Of a stretch of DNA of 64,000 nt, positions 52,794 to 61,379 are shown in pieces. Within the stretch, counting starts at the first letter, position 1. Every line of letters begins with the position of its first letter. Source of the stretch: UBA4292 sp964648695 (lineage in GTDB: Bacteria; Bacillota; Clostridia; Lachnospirales; Lachnospiraceae); the NCBI GenBank assembly GCA_964648695.1, contig CAZYLH010000002.1, positions 1 through 64,000 of the forward strand. Reading direction: 5' to 3'. The translations under genes were made by a program, and so were the position numbers. A model generated the notes under the pieces. The model was not told the DNA's origin and did no database searches. It saw only the letters and a list, made by a program, of their open reading frames with translations.

Positions 52794-52855
52794 AAGAAAC
52801 CTCCGTGACAAACCAGATTTAGTAAAGCCCATGCTCTGCACTTTGCTCTTGGGTC

Positions 52856-52884
52856 ATTCTACCACTATGCCCCTTTAACGTCAA
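52856..52884 (-). promoter_or_regulatory. Sigma-A promoter of ilvE
   Basis: On the minus strand TTGACG (52879-52884), a 17-nt spacer and TAGAAT (52856-52861). Confidence 0.75.
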
Positions 52885-52920
52885 GAAGTTTAAGGCGTGG
52901 TTATAGCGATCTTATCCGCT

Positions 52921-53622
52921 CTACCACTCAATCTCACTGATCGGAGTGGGTGCTTCATTTACCTCCATCTTTGTGACAGTTCCGCTCTTAAACCTGATGA
53001 TCCGATCAGCCATGGGGGCGATGGCAGAGTTATGTGTGATGATCACAACAGTGATCCCGTCCTTGCGGCATGTATCCTGTAGGAGCTGTAAAATCTGCTT
53101 GCCGGTGTTATAGTCAAGCGCTCCGGTTGGCTCATCGCAAAGTAAAAGCTTTGGATTTTTTGCCAGAGCCCTTGCGATGGCGACTCTCTGCTGTTCTCCT
53201 CCGGAAAGTTGCGCCGGAAAGTTTGCCATACGTTTTCCAAGACCGACTTTCTTTAACACTGTCATGCAGTCCAAGCTGTTTGGACAAATCTGACTTGCCA
53301 GCTCCACGTTTTCAAGCGCGGTTAAGTTTGGCACCAGATTATAAAACTGAAACACAAAGCCGATCTCTAACCTTCTGTACTTGATAAGCTCTCTCTCAGT
53401 AAGCTTTGTGATATCTCTTCCGTCCACCATCACTGTGCCGGAGGTGACAGTGTCCATCCCCCCGAGGATATTAAGCGCGGTGGTTTTTCCCGCACCGGAT
53501 GCGCCGAGTATCACCGCCAGCTCTCCCTCATCCACCTGAAAAGAAGCTTCATCAAGCGCCCTGATAGTGGCACTCTCCTCTCCGTATTGCTTAACTACTT
53601 TGTTAAATTCTATAAATGCCAT
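52921..53622 (-). CDS. ABC transporter ATP-binding protein (LolD/MacB type), orphan
   Basis: 233 residues, complete ATPase: Walker A GASGAGKTT, Q loop FVFQFYN, signature LSGGEQQRVAIARAL, Walker B LLLCDEPTGALD and switch His in VIITHN. It belongs to the MacB/LolD branch, which works with FtsX-like permeases exporting peptides or lipoproteins or sensing antimicrobials. Such a permease normally follows directly, but ilvE follows here instead. GAGGAG precedes the ATG. Partner unknown; it could act with a permease encoded elsewhere or be a remnant of a lost operon. Confidence 0.9.
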   Translation of the reverse strand: MAFIEFNKVVKQYGEESATIRALDEASFQVDEGELAVILGASGAGKTTALNILGGMDTVTSGTVMVDGRDITKLTERELIKYRRLEIGFVFQFYNLVPNLTALENVELASQICPNSLDCMTVLKKVGLGKRMANFPAQLSGGEQQRVAIARALAKNPKLLLCDEPTGALDYNTGKQILQLLQDTCRKDGITVVIITHNSAIAPMADRIIRFKSGTVTKMEVNEAPTPISEIEW

Positions 53623-53676
53623 GTTTGCTCCTCTTTAACCAAGCGCGGCTGTAATAAGGCCACCTTTTCATAAAAA

Positions 53677-53734
53677 ATCCTGACAGTGTGGGTGCGATAA
53701 ACTCTGATTTTTATCATACCCACACTGTCAGGAT
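53677..53734 (-). terminator. Very stable terminator after larC
   Basis: ATCCTGACAGTGTGGGT (53677-53693) pairs perfectly with ACCCACACTGTCAGGAT (53718-53734), with a nested 6-bp stem in the loop and TTTTTT after it on the minus strand. Confidence 0.88.
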
Positions 53735-53746
53735 AATGCAAGCACT

Positions 53747-55045
53747 TTAGAAAGTCTTAATCTCTTCTAGCACCTCATGAAAAGCACAGCCCCTCTCTCT
53801 GGCAATCCTCGCCACATCCTCATATTCCGGATAGCTGCGCTTACTTCCATCCGGGAGAGTTACCTCTTTTACGTGTATCGGCCCAAAAGCCGTATCGCGG
53901 ACACTTTCCTTACGCGAAAGTATTGTCCTTTTGTACTTTGTGCGGCGAATGCCGATGGTGGTGGTGTGAGCAAAAATAATGCGCTCAAGCGCCGCGCGGC
54001 GCTCCTCATCGCAGAGGACATTTAACTCATAGCCCGGACGGTTTTTCTTCATATAGACAGGGCTGTAATACACATCCTTAGCACCCGCCGCAAAAAGCTC
54101 CTCCATGCAAAATCCCAAAGCCTCACCGCCACAGTCATCCACATTTGTCTCAAGCTTCCAGATATAGTCTTCCTCGCTCACTCCGACACGCTCCGCCTTA
54201 GACAAATCCTCTATAAGCATTGCCCGCAGGATACTTGGGATTTCATAAGCCCGTTTACCCGCGCCCATGCCGCTTGCAGTGATTCTATATCGCTTTGGCA
54301 GTGTGCTTTTTGTCATAACCGCCGCTAAAATTGCCGCTCCGGTGGGAGTTACTAGCTCGCCTGTCCTCTCCACTCTCTTAAGAACAATCCCAGATTCTCC
54401 CATGATGTTTAACACCGCCGGAACCGGAACTGGAAGAAAGCCGTGAGCACAGCGAACCATGCCCGTTCCCTCGCTCACCTCAGTGACGATCCCTTCCGTA
54501 ATGTTTAGATTGTCCAGACAGACCGCCGCCGCCACCACATCGACGATGGAATCCACCGCCCCAACCTCGTGAAAGTGAACTTCCTCCACGGTGGTAGCGT
54601 GAGCCTTTGCCTCCGCCCGGGCGATGATCTCAAAAATCTTTAGCGCCAGGCTTTTTGCACCAGATGTGAGATCCGCCGCCTCTATGATGGCGCGAATTTC
54701 TCTCATTCCCCTATGATGGTGGTGTCCGGCTTTTTCATGGTGGTGTACGTGTTTCTCCCCATGGTGATGGTGATCTCCAGCTTCCTCTCCGTGGTGATGA
54801 TGCTCATGCCCATAAAGATACTCCATATCATGGTCATGATTTTCCTCATCAAGGATAACGTTAAAATCACACACATCAAGGCTTGATACCTTTTTTCGCG
54901 TAATCTCCACCCGGTAGCCAGAAAGAGGCAGGCTCTTAAGTGCTTTCATAAGGGCGCTCTCATCCGCCCCCAAATCAAGCAGTGCCGCCACTGTCATGTC
55001 TCCGCTGATCCCCGTCTGACATTCCAGATACAATGTATTTCCCAT
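53747..55045 (-). CDS. larC: Nickel-pincer cofactor nickel insertase LarC
   Basis: 432 residues in one frame. LarC inserts nickel, with CTP, into the pincer cofactor of lactate racemase and related enzymes. The N-terminal start LYLECQTGISGDMTVAALLDLGAD and EVHFHEVGAVDSIVDVV are typical. A His-rich loop at about 78-115 has some twenty His and probably holds Ni. In Lactobacillus plantarum larC is two frames joined by frameshifting; here it is continuous. It overlaps larB by one base (TAATG). larE and larA are not in the window. Confidence 0.94.
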   Translation of the reverse strand: MGNTLYLECQTGISGDMTVAALLDLGADESALMKALKSLPLSGYRVEITRKKVSSLDVCDFNVILDEENHDHDMEYLYGHEHHHHGEEAGDHHHHGEKHVHHHEKAGHHHHRGMREIRAIIEAADLTSGAKSLALKIFEIIARAEAKAHATTVEEVHFHEVGAVDSIVDVVAAAVCLDNLNITEGIVTEVSEGTGMVRCAHGFLPVPVPAVLNIMGESGIVLKRVERTGELVTPTGAAILAAVMTKSTLPKRYRITASGMGAGKRAYEIPSILRAMLIEDLSKAERVGVSEEDYIWKLETNVDDCGGEALGFCMEELFAAGAKDVYYSPVYMKKNRPGYELNVLCDEERRAALERIIFAHTTTIGIRRTKYKRTILSRKESVRDTAFGPIHVKEVTLPDGSKRSYPEYEDVARIARERGCAFHEVLEEIKTF

Positions 55046-55794
55046 TAGTTTCCCTTACCTTCCGCCAGTCTGTTGATCTGGGCAGCCATATAGCCCGCGC
55101 CGTAGCCGTTATCTATATTCACCACCGCGATTCCGTTGGCACATGAATTGATCATGGTGAGAAGCGCGGAAATTCCGCCCATGCTGGCACCATATCCCAC
55201 GGATGTTGGCACAGCAAGCACTGGCTTATCCACCAGACCGCCTATCACGCTTGCAAGGGCCCCCTCCATGCCTGCAACCGCTATCACACAGTTGGCTTTC
55301 TGGATTAGCTTGGTCCTTGCTAAAAGCCTGTGCAGACCGCTAACGCCTACATCATAGATACGCTCTACCGCAGTCCCAAAATGCTCCGCCGTCTGTGCGG
55401 CTTCCTCCGCTACCGGGATATCCGCCGTCCCAGCGGTACACACCGCGATCATGCCGGTGCGCTCTTTTTCTTTTTCTATCTTTAAGATTCTGGAGACAGG
55501 GTCATAGCTCACCTGCGAAAGGACACTCCTCACCACTTCATATTGGTGAGCGTCCGCTCTAGTGCCAAAGACCTCGCCCTCCTCCTCATAGAGTCTCTGA
55601 TAGATCTTTTTTAGATGTTCATCCGCCTTTCCCTGACAGAAGACCACCTCCGCGCATCCTGAGCGCAGCTTCCTGTGATGGTCAAGCTTTGCAAAGCCCA
55701 TCTCCTCAAACGGCTCACGGCGAAGCTGCAACTGGGCTTCTTCTACGCTCACCTTACCGTCCCTGACGGCCTCAAGAATATCTCTTACTTCCAT
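55045..55794 (-). CDS. larB: Nickel-pincer cofactor biosynthesis protein LarB
   Basis: 249 residues from the ATG at 55794; a TTG at 55830 would overlap the preceding gene. LarB carboxylates and hydrolyses nicotinic acid adenine dinucleotide as the first step to the pincer cofactor. The C-terminal half is the PurE-like domain: VCTAGTADIPVAEEAA, YDVGVSGLHRLLA, VIAVAGMEGALASVIGGL and VPTSVGYGASMGG. It is translationally linked to larC. The nicotinate substrate connects it loosely with pncC elsewhere in the window. Confidence 0.94.
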   Translation of the reverse strand: MEVRDILEAVRDGKVSVEEAQLQLRREPFEEMGFAKLDHHRKLRSGCAEVVFCQGKADEHLKKIYQRLYEEEGEVFGTRADAHQYEVVRSVLSQVSYDPVSRILKIEKEKERTGMIAVCTAGTADIPVAEEAAQTAEHFGTAVERIYDVGVSGLHRLLARTKLIQKANCVIAVAGMEGALASVIGGLVDKPVLAVPTSVGYGASMGGISALLTMINSCANGIAVVNIDNGYGAGYMAAQINRLAEGKGN

Positions 55795-55807
55795 CTTCTT
55801 CACTTCT

Positions 55808-56941
55808 TTACACAGCTGCCTTATCCTCAAATGCTTCCCTTATCTTCTTTAAATTTTCCACAACGGGGAGCTTTTGAGGGCACATTCTCTCGCATTTACG
55901 GCACTGAATGCAGCTTGACGCCGCGCCGTGAGTCTTTGTAAGCGTCTGATATCTCTCAAAGAGGGGCTTTCTCTCCTCCTTAGCGGTATTTTGATGGTCA
56001 TTGTAGAGCTGGAAGTACTCCGGAATAGCAATCTCCTTAGGGCAATCCTTCGTACAATAGTGACATGCGGTGCAGCCGATGGCGCTTCGAGTCTTTATCA
56101 TGGATACCGCCTTCCACACTGCCTCCTGCTCTTTCTCAGACAGAGGCTTTGGATCCTTCATGTACGATGTGTTATCCATAAGCTGCTCGTAATTGCTCAT
56201 GCCGCTAAGTACCATCATCACTCCTGGAAGACCTGCCGCAAAGCGGATAGCCCATGAGGGTATGCTCATCTGCGGCTGAATGCTCTTATAGAGCGTCTCA
56301 ACGCCCTCAAAGACATTTGCAAGCGTCCCGCCCTTTACAGGCTCCATGACAATTATCGGCTTATTATGCTTTCGCGCTACCTCATAGCATTTGCGGGACT
56401 GTACGTTCTCATCCTCCCAGTCCAGATAGTTAATCTGCAGCTGCACAAACTCCATCTCCGGATGCTCCGTTAGTATGGTGTCTAAAACCTCAGCTCTGTC
56501 ATGGAAGGAAAAGCCGATTTTCTTTGCCTTTCCAGTCCTCTTTAACTCCTGAACAAACTCAAACACATGGAACTTCTTAGCGACCTCATAGAGGTCTTTT
56601 CCCAGACAGTGGATCAGGTAGTAGTCAAAGTAGTCGACGCCGCATTTTTCGCACTGCTCATTAAATATCCTCTCCACATCCTCTTCCTTTTTCAGCTGCA
56701 TCGTGGGCATTTTTGTCGCCAGTGTGTAGCTATCCCTGGCGTGGCGGCTGGTCAGCACATCCTTTACAGCGCTCTCGCTACTGCCATCGTGATACATATA
56801 CGCAGTATCAAAGTATGTGAAGCCCTGCTCTATAAAGCTGTCCACCATCCTGCATACCTGCTCCTTGTCGATGCTGGTGGGATCATCACCGTTTAACAGG
56901 GGAAGTCTCATCAAACCAAAACCCAATTTTTGTGCACTCAT
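55808..56941 (-). CDS. Aldo/keto reductase with C-terminal 4Fe-4S domains
   Basis: 377 residues. An aldo/keto reductase barrel (about 1-280) has DTAYMYHDG with the catalytic Tyr region, ATKMP and YLIHCLG. A ferredoxin-like C-terminus has CTACHYCTKDCP and CIQCRKCERMCP, enough Cys for two 4Fe-4S clusters. Members of this family are common in anaerobes, with unknown substrates. The ATG at 56941 has GGAGG seven bases upstream. It lies just before larB on the same strand and may share its transcript, though a functional link to lactate metabolism is only a guess. Confidence 0.9.
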   Translation of the reverse strand: MSAQKLGFGLMRLPLLNGDDPTSIDKEQVCRMVDSFIEQGFTYFDTAYMYHDGSSESAVKDVLTSRHARDSYTLATKMPTMQLKKEEDVERIFNEQCEKCGVDYFDYYLIHCLGKDLYEVAKKFHVFEFVQELKRTGKAKKIGFSFHDRAEVLDTILTEHPEMEFVQLQINYLDWEDENVQSRKCYEVARKHNKPIIVMEPVKGGTLANVFEGVETLYKSIQPQMSIPSWAIRFAAGLPGVMMVLSGMSNYEQLMDNTSYMKDPKPLSEKEQEAVWKAVSMIKTRSAIGCTACHYCTKDCPKEIAIPEYFQLYNDHQNTAKEERKPLFERYQTLTKTHGAASSCIQCRKCERMCPQKLPVVENLKKIREAFEDKAAV

Positions 56942-57019
56942 CAAACATCCTCCTTTAACTTACTTGTAATGTGATTCTATTTCTATAGCTAGAATGCTGT
57001 TTAAAGAAATTCCAAGAAG

Positions 57020-57538
57020 CTATTCCTCCCACAGGCAGACCTTTTCCGGTGTGGATTTTTTTACGTCAATTAACCTCTGATTCTCAGAGCCCCTAAAGCG
57101 CAGAGTAATATTTTTTTGTTCCTCTATAAATTCCCCGTCCACCAGCACATCAAGCATACCAAGGATTTCTTCTGTGTATTCTGTATAGACAACTCCACCG
57201 GGCATAAGATCTGCCTCGTAGGTGTAGCCGCTGTAGCACCAGATATTCTTTTTTGGAAAAAGCTTTTTTACTGCCCGCAAAAGCCCAAGAACCACCGGCT
57301 GATTTTCCGGCTCCATGGGCTCTCCGCCAAGAAGTGTAAGCCCAACTATATATGAAGGCTCAAGAGCCTTTAGTATCTCCTCCTGTACTTCCTCTGTGTA
57401 GGAACTTCCATATGTAAAGCTCCATGTCTCGGGCTGGAAGCAGCCCTTACAGTGATGTCTGCATCCCGACACAAATAAGCTCACCCGCACTCCGGGGCCG
57501 TTTGCTATATCGTGTTTTTTTATAGCTCCGTAATTCAT
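57020..57538 (-). CDS. nrdG: Anaerobic ribonucleotide reductase activating enzyme
   Basis: 172 residues, radical-SAM activase that makes the glycyl radical in NrdD. The cluster motif is CRHHCKGC, followed by LTLLGGEPMEP and WCYSGYTYEADL. The ATG at 57538 follows GGGGGAGG; the in-frame GTG at 57544 lies inside the ribosome site. It follows nrdD by about 110 nt with a hairpin between. Confidence 0.95.
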   Translation of the reverse strand: MNYGAIKKHDIANGPGVRVSLFVSGCRHHCKGCFQPETWSFTYGSSYTEEVQEEILKALEPSYIVGLTLLGGEPMEPENQPVVLGLLRAVKKLFPKKNIWCYSGYTYEADLMPGGVVYTEYTEEILGMLDVLVDGEFIEEQKNITLRFRGSENQRLIDVKKSTPEKVCLWEE

Positions 57539-57586
57539 AGACACCTCCCCCTTTTATGCACCGATGCCAGTTTTACCTAAGTACAA

Positions 57587-57612
57587 TAAGGCGGACAAAT
57601 ATGTCCGCCTTA
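57587..57612 (-). terminator. Hairpin between nrdD and nrdG
   Basis: TAAGGCGGACA pairs perfectly with TGTCCGCCTTA around AATA. There is no T run of note after it, so it may attenuate or protect the nrdD message rather than stop transcription fully. Confidence 0.6.
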
Positions 57613-57650
57613 AATTTATCACTTTCTGCAATCACTTACAAGACGCATTT

Positions 57651-59813
57651 TTATAAATGCAGCACTCGCTCCCTGATTTCCTGTGTACGTCCCTGATTCC
57701 AGAACTGGGTTCCGATATAACCGCATGTGCGGCGCGCCACATTCATCTTGTCCTGATCGGTATTCCCACAACTCGGGCACCTCCATACCAGCTTGCCGTT
57801 TTCGTCCTCTATGATCTCTATCTCTCCGTCATAGCCGCACTCCTGACAGTAGTCGCTCTTTGTGTTTAACTCCGCATACATTATGTGATTATATATATGC
57901 TTCATCACCGCAAGTACCGCATCAATGTTATTCTTCATGTCTGGAACCTCAACGTAGCTGATCGCTCCGCCGGGAGAGAGCCTTTGAAACTGCGCCTCAA
58001 ACTCCAGCTTGGCAAACGCGTCGATTGGCTCTGTCACATGCACATGGTAGCTGTTTGTTATATAGTTCTTATCCGTTACACCGGGAATGATGCCAAAACG
58101 CTTCTGAAGGCACTTCGCAAACTTATATGTGGTGGACTCTAAGGGGGTGCCGTAAAGGCTAAAGGCAATAGTCGTCTCCTTTGCCCATTTCTGGCAAGCC
58201 TCATTTAAGTACTCCATCACCTGCAGCGCAAAAGGCGTTGCCTCCGGGTCCGTGTGGGACTTTCCTGTCATATAGCGTGTGCACTCGCAAAGCCCCGCAT
58301 ATCCTAAGGAGATAGTGGAATATCCATTGTAGAGAAGCTTATCTATCTTCTCACCCTTCTTTAGACGGGCAAGCGCACCGTTTTGCCAAAGTATTGGTGC
58401 GACATCGGACGGCGTCCCCTTAAGGCGGTCATGTCTGCACATCAGCGCCCGCCTGCATAGCTCTAATCTCTCGTCAAGCACCTCCCAGAAGCGATCCATA
58501 TCCCCCTGTGAGGAGCATGCCACATCGACCAGATTTAGGGTTACTACCCCCTGGTTAAAACGGCCGTAGAACTTATACTGGTCGTTCTCATCTTTATATA
58601 CGGACAAAAATGAGCGGCAGCCCATGCATGTGTAGCAGTTGCCCTCCTTTAGCTCCTTCATGATCTTCTCTGAGATATAGTCCGGAACCAAGCGCTTTGC
58701 GGTACACTGGGCCGCAAGCTTTGTAAGATACCAGTAAGGGCTGTCCTCCTTAATGTTATCTTCCTCCAGCACATAGATCAGCTTGGGAAATGCCGGAGTG
58801 ATAAACACACCCTTCTCATTCTTTACGCCCTGAATTCTCTGTTGCAGCATCTCCTCAATGATAAGCGCCAAATCATCCCTGGTCTGTCCTTTGGGCACCT
58901 CGTTTAAATACATAAACACGGTGATAAAAGGCGCCTGCCCGTTGGTGGTCATCAGGGTGATAACCTGATACTGTATCATCTGAACGCCCTGCTTGATCTC
59001 TCTTCGCACACGCTTCTCAGCGATGTCGTTGATGATACTCTCATCTATCTCAAGGCGCTCCTGCTCAAACTCCTCCCGCACCTCTCTTCGGTATTTCTCA
59101 CGGCTGATCTGCACAAACGGTGCCAGATGTGAGAGCGTGATACTCTGCCCGCCATACTGGGAGCTTGCGATCTGCGCTACCGCCTGCGTTGCGATATTGC
59201 ATGCGGTGGAAAAAGAGTGGGGCTTATCTATCATGGTCTCGCTGATGACTGTGCCGTTCTGGAGCATGTCCTCCAAATTTACCAGACAGCAGTTGTGCAT
59301 ATGCTGCGCAAAATAGTCGGAATCATGGAAATGGATAATTCCCTCCTCGTGCGCCCTGACAATGTCCTCCGGGAGGAGAAATCTTCTGGTGATATCCTTG
59401 CTGACCTCACCCGCCATATAGTCGCGCTGCACGCTGTTTACCGTGGGATTCTTGTTGGAGTTTTCCTGTTTAACCTCCTCGTTGTTGCACTCGATAAGGC
59501 TTAATATCTGCTGGTCAGTGGTGTTTGACTTACGCACCAGTGCCCTCTTATAGCGATATGTGATATAGCGGTTTGCAACCTTGTATGCGCCCTGGCGCAT
59601 AATCTGCTCCTCCACCATATCCTGAATTTCCTCCACATTGGCAGCTCTGTTCATACCGCGGCATATCTCAACAACGCTATTGGTAATCTCCCGTATCTGC
59701 TGATCCGTCATCCGATCCGTGCGATACACGCTTTGATTTGCCTTTTCAACCGCAGCCTTTATTTTGTCACTGTCAAAGACATCTTCTTTTCCGCTTCTCT
59801 TTATAATATTCAT
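57651..59813 (-). CDS. nrdD: Anaerobic ribonucleoside-triphosphate reductase
   Basis: 720 residues, class III reductase making deoxynucleotides without oxygen. An N-terminal ATP-cone (about 1-95; IIKRSGKEDVFDSDKI) gives allosteric control. The central barrel carries active-site Cys. Near the end a zinc site CQECGYDG / CPSCGNTD precedes the glycyl-radical loop RTCGYIGTQFWNQGR. GGAGG precedes the ATG. Expression is probably held by NrdR through two boxes before the gene. Confidence 0.97.
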   Translation of the reverse strand: MNIIKRSGKEDVFDSDKIKAAVEKANQSVYRTDRMTDQQIREITNSVVEICRGMNRAANVEEIQDMVEEQIMRQGAYKVANRYITYRYKRALVRKSNTTDQQILSLIECNNEEVKQENSNKNPTVNSVQRDYMAGEVSKDITRRFLLPEDIVRAHEEGIIHFHDSDYFAQHMHNCCLVNLEDMLQNGTVISETMIDKPHSFSTACNIATQAVAQIASSQYGGQSITLSHLAPFVQISREKYRREVREEFEQERLEIDESIINDIAEKRVRREIKQGVQMIQYQVITLMTTNGQAPFITVFMYLNEVPKGQTRDDLALIIEEMLQQRIQGVKNEKGVFITPAFPKLIYVLEEDNIKEDSPYWYLTKLAAQCTAKRLVPDYISEKIMKELKEGNCYTCMGCRSFLSVYKDENDQYKFYGRFNQGVVTLNLVDVACSSQGDMDRFWEVLDERLELCRRALMCRHDRLKGTPSDVAPILWQNGALARLKKGEKIDKLLYNGYSTISLGYAGLCECTRYMTGKSHTDPEATPFALQVMEYLNEACQKWAKETTIAFSLYGTPLESTTYKFAKCLQKRFGIIPGVTDKNYITNSYHVHVTEPIDAFAKLEFEAQFQRLSPGGAISYVEVPDMKNNIDAVLAVMKHIYNHIMYAELNTKSDYCQECGYDGEIEIIEDENGKLVWRCPSCGNTDQDKMNVARRTCGYIGTQFWNQGRTQEIRERVLHL

Positions 59814-59853
59814 GTATTTCCTCCTTATGCGAAGATTAACCCTTCGCTACCAT

Positions 59854-59900
59854 CTACTATATCTTGTGTTTCTTGCCGAGGCACACCCTCTATATGTGGT
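59854..59900 (-). promoter_or_regulatory. nrdR box: Probable NrdR operator pair before nrdD
   Basis: 59854-59869 (CTACTATATCTTGTGT) matches 13 of 16 bases of an ACACTATATATTGTGT-type NrdR box. 59885-59900 (ACCCTCTATATGTGGT) matches 11 of 16. The starts are 31 bp apart, the three-turn spacing of NrdR boxes, and they lie just downstream of the -10. Confidence 0.6.
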
Positions 59901-59928
59901 ATTATAGCATGGCTCCTTGGAATTACAA
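59901..59928 (-). promoter_or_regulatory. Promoter of nrdD
   Basis: On the minus strand TTGTAA (59923-59928), a 16-nt spacer and TATAAT (59901-59906) with the TGC extension before it. Confidence 0.75.
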
Positions 59929-59981
59929 GAGGAAATACCAAATATTTTTACATGTTTGTAATTTTAGACAAAGACTTACCC

Positions 59982-60674
59982 TTATCCCTTCTGCCCGTAG
60001 TAGGCGTTTGCCCCGTGCTTTCTAAGATAATGCTTATCCTGAAGGTAGTCCGGAGCGGCCTGTACTCCTGGCCTAAGCTGTTCTGTGCGGTATGCCATCT
60101 TGGCAACCTCCTCAAGGACAACTGCGTGATACACCGCATCTGCGGCGTCCTTACCCCAGGTAAATGGGCCGTGGTTTGCGCAGAGAATTCCGGGAAGTTC
60201 TAACGGAGCGCGCTCTCCTAAGGTTTCAATGATAACCTCTCCCGTGTTTAGCTCATACGCCTCCTCTATCTCCTGCTTTGTAAGGCTTCGCGTGCACGGT
60301 ATCTCTCCATAAAAATAGTCCGCGTGTGTTGTTCCGTAGCAGGGAATAGCCCTGCACGCCTGCGCCCAACTGGTTGCCCAGGAAGAGTGCGTGTGCACCA
60401 CTCCGCCTATCTGTTTATATGCCTGGTAAAGTTTTAAATGCGTAGGCATATCTGTGGATGGACGATATTTTCCCTCAACCACATTTCCGCTAAGATCCAC
60501 CAAAACCATATCCTCTGGCTTAAGCTTATCATAGTCAACGCCGCTTGGCTTGATCGCAAAAATGCCCGTCTTCCTATCAATCTCACTTACATTTCCCCAT
60601 GTAAAGGTAACAAGTCCGTAATGGGGAAGCAGCATATTTGCATCATAAACCCGTTTTTTTAATTCCTCAAGCAT
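59982..60674 (-). CDS. araD: L-ribulose-5-phosphate 4-epimerase
   Basis: 230 residues, close in length and sequence pattern to E. coli AraD. It is a class II aldolase-type Zn enzyme turning L-ribulose 5-phosphate into D-xylulose 5-phosphate, which then feeds transketolase. VTFTWGNVSEIDR, PSGVDYDKL, GVVHTHSSWATSWAQA (Zn His pair), GTTHADYFYGEIPCTR and KHYLRKHGANAYYGQ are all conserved. AGAGGAG precedes the ATG. araA and araB are absent nearby, so it may serve another pentose or ascorbate-type route. Confidence 0.93.
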   Translation of the reverse strand: MLEELKKRVYDANMLLPHYGLVTFTWGNVSEIDRKTGIFAIKPSGVDYDKLKPEDMVLVDLSGNVVEGKYRPSTDMPTHLKLYQAYKQIGGVVHTHSSWATSWAQACRAIPCYGTTHADYFYGEIPCTRSLTKQEIEEAYELNTGEVIIETLGERAPLELPGILCANHGPFTWGKDAADAVYHAVVLEEVAKMAYRTEQLRPGVQAAPDYLQDKHYLRKHGANAYYGQKG

Positions 60675-60748
60675 AATACTCCTCTTTCTTTTGAAATTTT
60701 TTTATGACTTTACCGCCTGTGCCGCCCAAATAAACTACCGACTAAAAC

Positions 60749-60769
60749 GGCGGTGGAAAATCCACCGCC
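60749..60769 (-). terminator. Terminator downstream of the BlaI-type gene
   Basis: GGCGGTGGA pairs with TCCACCGCC around a 3-nt loop, followed on the minus strand by GTTTTAG. It lies about 105 nt after the BlaI stop codon; the stretch in between holds nothing else recognised. Confidence 0.65.
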
Positions 60770-60873
60770 CTATACTCTCCCCGCTCCTAAGCCCAATCAC
60801 CCGGAACGCGTTTACTTTTGTAATTAAAAAACGTATGCCAGCCATTATCTAAAGCTAACAGGCTTTTTTCTTC

Positions 60874-61263
60874 TTAGACCTCCTTAAGCAATGCCTTGAT
60901 TTTTTCGGTCTCCTCCTCTGACAGCTCGTCAAGAGATATGAGCGAGGAAATCAGGCTGCTTGCTGAACCCTTAAACCAGAAATCCCTGGCGATGCGAAGC
61001 TGATCCGCACGGTAGCTCTCCTCATCTCTGGCGGGAATAAACCATGTCACACCTCTGCGATAAGAGTCAACAAAGCCCTTCTCCTTGAGCTTCTTTAAAA
61101 ATGTATAAACTGTGGTATCCTTATAATCCAACTTATATTTATCTCTGAGAACCTCCATAATCTCAGAACAGGATACCTCATGACCCGCGTCCCAGATGCA
61201 CTTCATCGTGATCAATTCACATTCTGAAAGCTCAGAATGCTGAGCGTTTACTTTCCATCTCAT
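60874..61263 (-). CDS. BlaI/MecI/CopY-family repressor
   Basis: 129 residues. A winged helix at about 8-75 (LSECELITMKCIWDAGHEVSCSEI, then KDTTVYTFLKKLKEKGFVD) and a C-terminal dimerisation helix. The family represses genes until an M56 membrane protease signals its cleavage. The usual Asn-Phe cleavage region is not clear here. GGAGG lies seven bases before the ATG. Its M56 partner is directly upstream, but a consensus promoter between them lets it be made independently. No beta-lactamase or mec gene is visible, so the target is unknown. Confidence 0.93.
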   Translation of the reverse strand: MRWKVNAQHSELSECELITMKCIWDAGHEVSCSEIMEVLRDKYKLDYKDTTVYTFLKKLKEKGFVDSYRRGVTWFIPARDEESYRADQLRIARDFWFKGSASSLISSLISLDELSEEETEKIKALLKEV

Positions 61264-61319
61264 TTTATGACCTCCATCTGTTAATAAGTCGTGTCCGTTC
61301 CGCCTCTAACTTGACTGTA

Positions 61320-61348
61320 ATTTTAACATTTTACTCGATACATGTCAA
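61320..61348 (-). promoter_or_regulatory. Strong promoter of the BlaI-type gene
   Basis: On the minus strand TTGACA (61343-61348), a 17-nt spacer and TAAAAT (61320-61325). TACATGTC overlapping the -35 is a partial BlaI-type dyad and might be an autoregulatory site. Confidence 0.75.
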
Positions 61349-61379
61349 CTAATTTTGTCTGAAATAGACAGTGCCGGCA

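Noticed and set aside
52794..52860. T-box or other leader regulation of ilvE
   Set aside because: The leader is about 55 nt and shows no T-box or terminator/antiterminator pair.
54710..54810. Repeated GTGGTG/ATGGTG units resembling a tandem or CRISPR-like repeat
   Set aside because: They are the codons of the His-rich loop of LarC; no regular repeat-spacer pattern.
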